Assembly: GCA_945875195.1 (NCBI GenBank)
Contig: CAMCJW010000084.1
Location: 1-10,210, forward strand
DNA length: 10,210 nt
Source: Chitinophaga pinensis
Lineage (GTDB): Bacteria > Bacteroidota > Bacteroidia > UKL13-3
Direction of reading: 5' to 3'
Below are positions 6,478-10,210 of the stretch, piece by piece (within the stretch, counting starts at the first letter, position 1; each line of letters starts with the position of its first letter). A program made the position numbers and the translations under genes. The notes under the pieces are model-generated. The model was not told the origin of the DNA. It saw only the letters and a program-made list of their open reading frames with translations, and did not search any database.

Positions 6478-6957
6478 CTAGTTAAAAAACATTTTTTGTA
6501 GGGCCGTCCAAAGTTTTGCTTTAGCTTGATTATCTGTAAGGTACAACGACAAAGGCGCCGCTATTAGCATTTCAGCACCTTCTACATAACCCTGTTTGTG
6601 CAAATCTGCGGGCACTCCTTGGGATTGAATCCAGTTAGCGCAACCCCAAACAATTACTTGTTGAGGTTGAAAATGCGACCAAATATTGGAAAGTGTAGCA
6701 TTTGGAAACCTGTCAATATTGACCACCCAAACGTCTTTCATTTGCTTTTTTAGGCCTTTATCTACTATGGTTTGCAACAGTTGTAATTCGGATGTGGGCA
6801 AAAATTCTTCGGAAGTACTGGAAACCAGCATCAAAAGTTTTTGTTCTCCCGAACCAAGAGGGTTGTATTCTATAGAAAAATCTCTTTCTTTGACCACGAA
6901 AATATCGCTGAATAAAGGAAGAATAAAATCATCTGATATTTGAAAATCATTATTCAT
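6478..6957 (-). CDS. Small alpha/beta protein, possible divergent HolD (DNA polymerase III psi) homologue
   Basis: The 159-aa product is cytoplasmic, with no signal peptide, membrane segment or catalytic motif. A short N-terminal amphipathic segment (about 7-26, ISDDFILPLFSDIFVV) precedes an alternating alpha/beta core: strand KLLMLVSS (40-47), helix SELQLLQTIVDKGL, strand VWVVNI (76-81), strand QQVIVWG (99-105). The C-terminal part VEGAEMLIAAPLSLYL, then NQAKAKLWTALQKMF (143-157), closely resembles my memory of the E. coli psi ending LEGAQVASPALTDLRANPTARAALW. Size, strand order and a short N-terminal tail all fit psi, which links the clamp loader to chi and SSB. Psi is not generally recognised in Bacteroidota, so this is inference. 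It is the first gene of an operon with rdgB. Its ATG lies 3 bp from the divergent ilvE start. If the psi reading is wrong, it is a conserved hypothetical. Confidence 0.85.
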   Translation of the reverse strand: MNNDFQISDDFILPLFSDIFVVKERDFSIEYNPLGSGEQKLLMLVSSTSEEFLPTSELQLLQTIVDKGLKKQMKDVWVVNIDRFPNATLSNIWSHFQPQQVIVWGCANWIQSQGVPADLHKQGYVEGAEMLIAAPLSLYLTDNQAKAKLWTALQKMFFN

Positions 6958-6960
6958 ACA

Positions 6961-8025
6961 ATGGCAATTTCAATAAAAATTAGCAAAACAACACAATCCA
7001 GAATCCATCTATGTGATTTTGAAAACATTGAATTTGGAAAAATCTTTTCTGACCACATGTTTCGGGTAGATTATTTCGATGGTTCATGGCAGAAACCGAG
7101 TATCATTCCCTATGGCCCTATAGAAATTTCTCCTTCCCTATCCGCTTTACATTATGGGCAATCCATTTTTGAAGGCATGAAAGCTTTTAAAAATCAAGAA
7201 GGTGCGCCACAATTATTTAGGCCAGCAGACAATATTAAGCGTTTAAATATATCAGCATTGAGAATGGGCATGCCCGAAATTCCTGAGGATTTATTTTTAG
7301 ACGGGTTAAATCAACTGGTTTCATTAGATAGGAATTGGATACCAACAAAGGAAGGAAGCGCTTTGTATTTGCGTCCTTTTATGTTTGCCACCGATGATTT
7401 TGTTGGTGTAAGGCCAAGCTTAAATTATTCTTTTATTATTTTTTGTTGCCCAGTGAATAGTTATTACCCTCTACCAATTAAGGTAAGAGTAGAGAAGAAA
7501 TATGTGAGAGCCAGCACTGGTATGGCAGGATACGCCAAGGCGGCAGGTAATTACGGTATTAGTATGCTTCCTACCTCTGAGGCAAAGAAAGATGGCTACG
7601 ACCAGATTATTTGGACTGATGGTAAAAATCATAATTTTGTAGAAGAATCTGGTACTACCAATTTGTTTTTTGTAATGAACGACAAATTGGTTTTAACGCC
7701 TAAATTAGATGGGAATATTTTAGAGGGGATAACAAGAGACAGTTGCATTAAATTGTTGAAGGCTGAAGGTTACGAAGTAGAAGAAAGAAATATTAGTATA
7801 GACGAGATAATTGAGGCGGCAAAATCTGGCGAACTTACCGATGTTTTTGGAACAGGTACGGCAGCTATTATTGCTAAAATTGCAGTAATTGGCTTAGATG
7901 GTATTGATTATGAATTACCAGATTCAGAAAAAAGAAAGGTTTCTAGTTGGTTGTTTAAAACCATTTATGATATACAAACAGGTAAGGCTAACGACGTATT
8001 TAATTGGGTGAAAGTTATCTCTTAA
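6961..8025 (+). CDS. ilvE: Branched-chain amino-acid aminotransferase
   Basis: IlvE is a fold-type IV PLP enzyme that interconverts leucine, isoleucine and valine with their 2-oxo acids, using glutamate/2-oxoglutarate. The 354-aa product is full length and of the longer eukaryote-like BCAT type. Visible features are SALHYGQSIFEGMKAF (61-76), the arginine in NIKRLNISALRMGMP, LYLRPFMFATDD, the PLP-lysine segment GYAKAAGNYG with K193, VEESGTTNLFFV (227-238), ILEGITRDS, and FGTGTAA (296-302), which binds the cofactor phosphate. The ATG at 6961 is preferred; the open frame extends upstream to a TTG at 6940 that would lie inside the divergent gene. Only 3 bp separate the start from the opposing ATG at 6957, so the promoter must lie within the neighbouring coding sequence. 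A terminator follows 17 bp after the stop. Confidence 0.96.
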   Translation: MAISIKISKTTQSRIHLCDFENIEFGKIFSDHMFRVDYFDGSWQKPSIIPYGPIEISPSLSALHYGQSIFEGMKAFKNQEGAPQLFRPADNIKRLNISALRMGMPEIPEDLFLDGLNQLVSLDRNWIPTKEGSALYLRPFMFATDDFVGVRPSLNYSFIIFCCPVNSYYPLPIKVRVEKKYVRASTGMAGYAKAAGNYGISMLPTSEAKKDGYDQIIWTDGKNHNFVEESGTTNLFFVMNDKLVLTPKLDGNILEGITRDSCIKLLKAEGYEVEERNISIDEIIEAAKSGELTDVFGTGTAAIIAKIAVIGLDGIDYELPDSEKRKVSSWLFKTIYDIQTGKANDVFNWVKVIS

Positions 8026-8042
8026 TTAAATATAGTTACAAG

Positions 8043-8079
8043 AAAACCTTCTCTGCAAAAAAGTAGAGGAGGTTTTTTT
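8043..8079. terminator. Intrinsic terminator of ilvE, overlapping the opposing gene's stop
   Basis: Bases 8043-8056 (AAAACCTTCTCTGC) pair with 8063-8076 (GTAGAGGAGGTTTT) around an A6 loop, a 14-bp stem with two G-U pairs. A seven-base T run spans 8073-8079. The last two Ts form part of the TAA stop of the minus-strand glycosyltransferase. The left-hand A run is shorter, so termination of the minus-strand transcript is probably weaker. Confidence 0.88.
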
Positions 8080-9247
8080 ATGCCCTTTTTGCTCTTTCCC
8101 AATTGGCACTTTGCTTGCCTCTCAAAAACCTAAAAAAACCAAGGTACATGCAGAGATTCATGATAAAAAAGTAATAGGGTACAAACAATATTTTGACCTT
8201 AATTTGTTTGTTGGCCAAGTACCAACCTAACAAAGCCATTGAATAGAAAAGCACCTGACCAATCATTAACAATTTGTAAATCATATTTGGTTCAGACAGT
8301 AAAAAAATATTTACTACAAACAACATGAATAAAGATAAGGGAGCTAATGTCCAACGCAATACCCGATGGGAAATAAACAAAAAGCTCACTTTAAAATTAT
8401 TGATTAAATTAAAACCTTTGGGTAATCTGGACATACTTTGAAAAGCGCCAGCAGCAATTCTAATTTTTCTTTTGAGCTCCTCTCCCACATTTGCGCTAGC
8501 TGTTTCTGAGGCCCATGCATTCTTCTCATAAATTACCCTATAGCCATCATTAGCAATTTGCATGCTTTGCATTAAATCATCTAACAAAGTATCTTCAGGC
8601 AATTCTCTAAAAAGTTGAGTTCTATAACTCATTAATTCTCCTGCCGCACCAACAATCGTATAGAAATCAGAATCAAGTTGTTTTAAGAAACTTTCGTACT
8701 TCCAATAAATGCCTTCACCAGCACCGCTGGCATTTTCTTTGTCCTTGGTAATAATTCTCTTTTCGCCAGTAACTGCACCCACTCTTGGATTGGAATAATG
8801 CTTTACCAATTCATGAATGGCCTCAGGATTTAGCGCTGTATTGGCATCACAAAACACTACTATAGGTGCCTTAACAAAAGCCATAGCACGATTCATAGCA
8901 GATGCTTTACCCTTTCTAGTATCCTCATGTAAAGCTAGTACTTGAGGGTACTTTTTGATCCTATCTGGCGTTTCATCTGATGATCCATCGCTAATAAAAA
9001 TAAGTTGAAGTTTATCTGCTGGATACTTTAAAGCAAGACTATTTTTGATTTTTTCATCAATGTAATCTGCCTCATTGAAACAAGGCACAACCAAGGCTAC
9101 ACTTGGAAAAAAGTTTGGATCAAACAGGGTTTCTTTTTGAATAGCCTTTTTTATTTTCACTAAAATATATAGTAAGCTACCATAGCCTAAATAACTATAA
9201 ACTACAATACCAATACCTACCCAAAACAAGCATGCTAATCCACTCAT
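8078..9247 (-). CDS. Membrane glycosyltransferase, GT family 2 (processive polysaccharide-synthase type)
   Basis: The 389-aa product has one N-terminal membrane helix (about 5-30), a cytoplasmic GT-A domain (about 48-270) and three C-terminal helices (about 298-317, 325-345 and 352-375). This is the layout of poly-GlcNAc and hyaluronan-type synthases. GT2 motifs are in order: VALVVPCFNEADYI (50-63), ISDGSSDET (85-93), RKGKASAMNRA (111-121), the DxD-type FCDANT (133-138), AAGELMSYR (201-209), the TLLDDLMQSMQI acceptor-site stretch (220-231) and RKIRIAAGAFQSM (260-272), standing where synthases carry QxxRW. The sugar and product are unknown. The ATG at 9247 begins directly before the first helix. 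It lies 112 bp downstream of the O-antigen ligase-like gene on the same strand, with no clear terminator between, so a shared transcript is plausible. Confidence 0.9.
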   Translation of the reverse strand: MSGLACLFWVGIGIVVYSYLGYGSLLYILVKIKKAIQKETLFDPNFFPSVALVVPCFNEADYIDEKIKNSLALKYPADKLQLIFISDGSSDETPDRIKKYPQVLALHEDTRKGKASAMNRAMAFVKAPIVVFCDANTALNPEAIHELVKHYSNPRVGAVTGEKRIITKDKENASGAGEGIYWKYESFLKQLDSDFYTIVGAAGELMSYRTQLFRELPEDTLLDDLMQSMQIANDGYRVIYEKNAWASETASANVGEELKRKIRIAAGAFQSMSRLPKGFNLINNFKVSFLFISHRVLRWTLAPLSLFMLFVVNIFLLSEPNMIYKLLMIGQVLFYSMALLGWYLANKQIKVKILFVPYYFFIMNLCMYLGFFRFLRGKQSANWERAKRA

Positions 9248-9359
9248 TGATTGCCTATTTTTTTATAATTAATGTTGTTGAGCGAAAGGATCAATACCTT
9301 TGAATAGCTGCTTACCTTATAGCTAATAGTAAAGATACTTATCAAAGGATTTTGTGTCA

Positions 9360-10210
9360 TTACTTATTTACCTTTCCTTTGGCATTATAGACATTAGGCT
9401 GGTAAATTTCTCCAACTGTTAACATTGTCATAGTAACAAACATTAAAGCACTTAAAGGAGCCTGACCAAAAACAGGGCTTCCAAAACTAGCGGTTAAAAC
9501 TCCTAAGAATCCACCATACAATGCGATTAATTTTTGTTTGGTATCTCTATCTGTAATGGTTCTAATTTTTACCACACCCATTACAAGTGCAAAAGCCAAT
9601 CCTAAGGCATAAATAATTAAACCTACTACCCCATTTTCCAACCAAATTTTCAAAAACCAACTATCGCTTGGTAGATTTGTAAAGTTACTATTTGGATAAA
9701 AGCGAGCGGCCTCTAATCCGGTAGTACCAATGCCTGAACCAAACGGCCTATTAACCAAATATTCAATAATTTTTTCTTGATTTGCCGAACGAACTAGCAG
9801 GGTAGCGTCCTTTGAATCAAGGGCAGTTCTGATATTAGAAATTTGGTAATTTGCATTTCCAATATTGGTAAATTTTAAGAATGAAAAGGCAATCAATAAA
9901 CCCAGCAAACCAACACCCAAGATTCTAAAATTTCTAACCATCAATAGGTAAACAATAAATCCAAAGAAAATTACAACTATTGGTTCAAAACTACCCGAAG
10001 TACTCATACCAATTAAGCATATAACAAAACCAAGGGCATATAAAACTCTAGTTCTTTTGGTATAAGGCCCTAAAGCCAAGATAAGGCATATAAAGGCCAC
10101 GTAAGCCATGGTAACTCCAAACTGCCCAGCATCAGAAAAAAAGGAGAATGCACGCAATTGTCCTGACAATACATGGGTAATTCTCCCTCCATCTTCGAGC
10201 CATTTATTTT
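9360..10210 (-). CDS. O-antigen ligase/polymerase family membrane protein (5' end outside the window)
   Basis: The open frame runs off the right edge: codons are still open at 10208-10206, giving 282 visible residues. A TTG at 10169 should not be taken as the start, because the upstream codons (NKWLEDGGRITHV) read naturally into the same protein. At least six hydrophobic helices are present, with a hydrophilic outer loop containing RPFGSGIGTTG and LPSDSWFLKIWLENGVVGLIIY. That pattern is typical of the Wzy_C/WaaL domain, where an RPFGxGxG segment and an ExGxxGL helix flank the loop. Such proteins polymerise O-units or ligate glycans to lipid carriers or proteins; which one applies cannot be told from the C-terminal portion. 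The tail VYNAKGKVNK is polar and probably cytoplasmic. The gene is followed by the GT2 gene, supporting a polysaccharide locus that continues beyond the window. Confidence 0.82.
   Translation of the reverse strand, partial: NKWLEDGGRITHVLSGQLRAFSFFSDAGQFGVTMAYVAFICLILALGPYTKRTRVLYALGFVICLIGMSTSGSFEPIVVIFFGFIVYLLMVRNFRILGVGLLGLLIAFSFLKFTNIGNANYQISNIRTALDSKDATLLVRSANQEKIIEYLVNRPFGSGIGTTGLEAARFYPNSNFTNLPSDSWFLKIWLENGVVGLIIYALGLAFALVMGVVKIRTITDRDTKQKLIALYGGFLGVLTASFGSPVFGQAPLSALMFVTMTMLTVGEIYQPNVYNAKGKVNK

Noticed and set aside
6686..6943. Plus-strand open frame of 85 codons antisense to the HolD-like gene
   Set aside because: The minus-strand reading has a coherent alpha/beta pattern and perfect operon spacing to rdgB; the plus-strand one is low-complexity Ser/Leu-rich.
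9248..9359. Terminator or promoter in the gap between the ligase-like gene and GT2
   Set aside because: Only short arms (AAAGG/CCTTT, TAGCT/AGCTA) and a 7-of-8 match TATCTTTA are present; none is strong enough to call.
10167..10169. TTG as the start of a complete 269-aa O-antigen ligase-like protein
   Set aside because: The frame stays open to the window edge and the upstream residues fit the family, so the gene is 5'-truncated by the window.
1..10210. CRISPR array, insertion sequence, phage or defence island
   Set aside because: No repeated spacers, transposase, integrase, nuclease-effector or toxin-antitoxin genes are seen; gene content is housekeeping plus polysaccharide synthesis.

Overview
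The window looks like ordinary chromosome from a member of the Bacteroidota, at AT-rich composition. The signs are: almost no Shine-Dalgarno sequences, with A/T-rich leaders instead; a good match to the Bacteroidota -7 box (TAnnTTTG) before pdxH; a tRNA without an encoded CCA end; and gene families typical of the phylum (a plant-type soluble acyl-ACP desaturase, a compact TatD hydrolase, a trigger factor with a degenerate isomerase domain). I cannot place it below phylum from the sequence alone.

Layout. Positions 1-27 are the 3' end of a tRNA, probably tRNA-Leu, followed by a perfect hairpin. Trigger factor (tig, +) follows and ends at a strong bidirectional terminator facing an acyl-ACP desaturase (-). 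The desaturase is divergent from a TatD-family hydrolase (+) across 60 bp holding a perfect 12-bp palindrome. The hydrolase runs tail-to-tail into a YqgE/AlgH protein (-), the two stop codons sharing TTAA. Next are pdxH (+) and a WecA/TagO-type polyprenyl-phosphate sugar-1-phosphate transferase (+). Tail-to-tail with that is a two-gene minus-strand operon: a small protein that I think is a divergent HolD-like (DNA polymerase III psi) protein, then rdgB. Only 3 bp separate the HolD-like start codon from the divergent start of ilvE (+). ilvE ends at a terminator shared with a minus-strand polysaccharide block: a processive-type GT2 glycosyltransferase and, upstream of it, the C-terminal part of an O-antigen ligase/polymerase that runs off the right edge.

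How the genes fit together. Most are single housekeeping functions: nascent-chain folding (tig), fatty-acid desaturation, PLP supply (pdxH), branched-chain amino-acid transamination (ilvE, itself PLP-dependent) and nucleotide-pool cleaning (rdgB). Two themes stand out. The WecA-like enzyme, the GT2 enzyme and the O-antigen ligase-like protein could belong to one surface-polysaccharide pathway: lipid-linked initiation, chain building, then polymerisation or ligation. The HolD-like/rdgB pair would put a possible replisome clamp-loader accessory subunit beside an enzyme that removes mutagenic nucleotides.

I found no CRISPR array, insertion sequence, phage gene, toxin-antitoxin pair or defence system. 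The best candidate for something under-described is the HolD-like protein at 6478-6957. No gene-free stretch exceeds about 150 bp.
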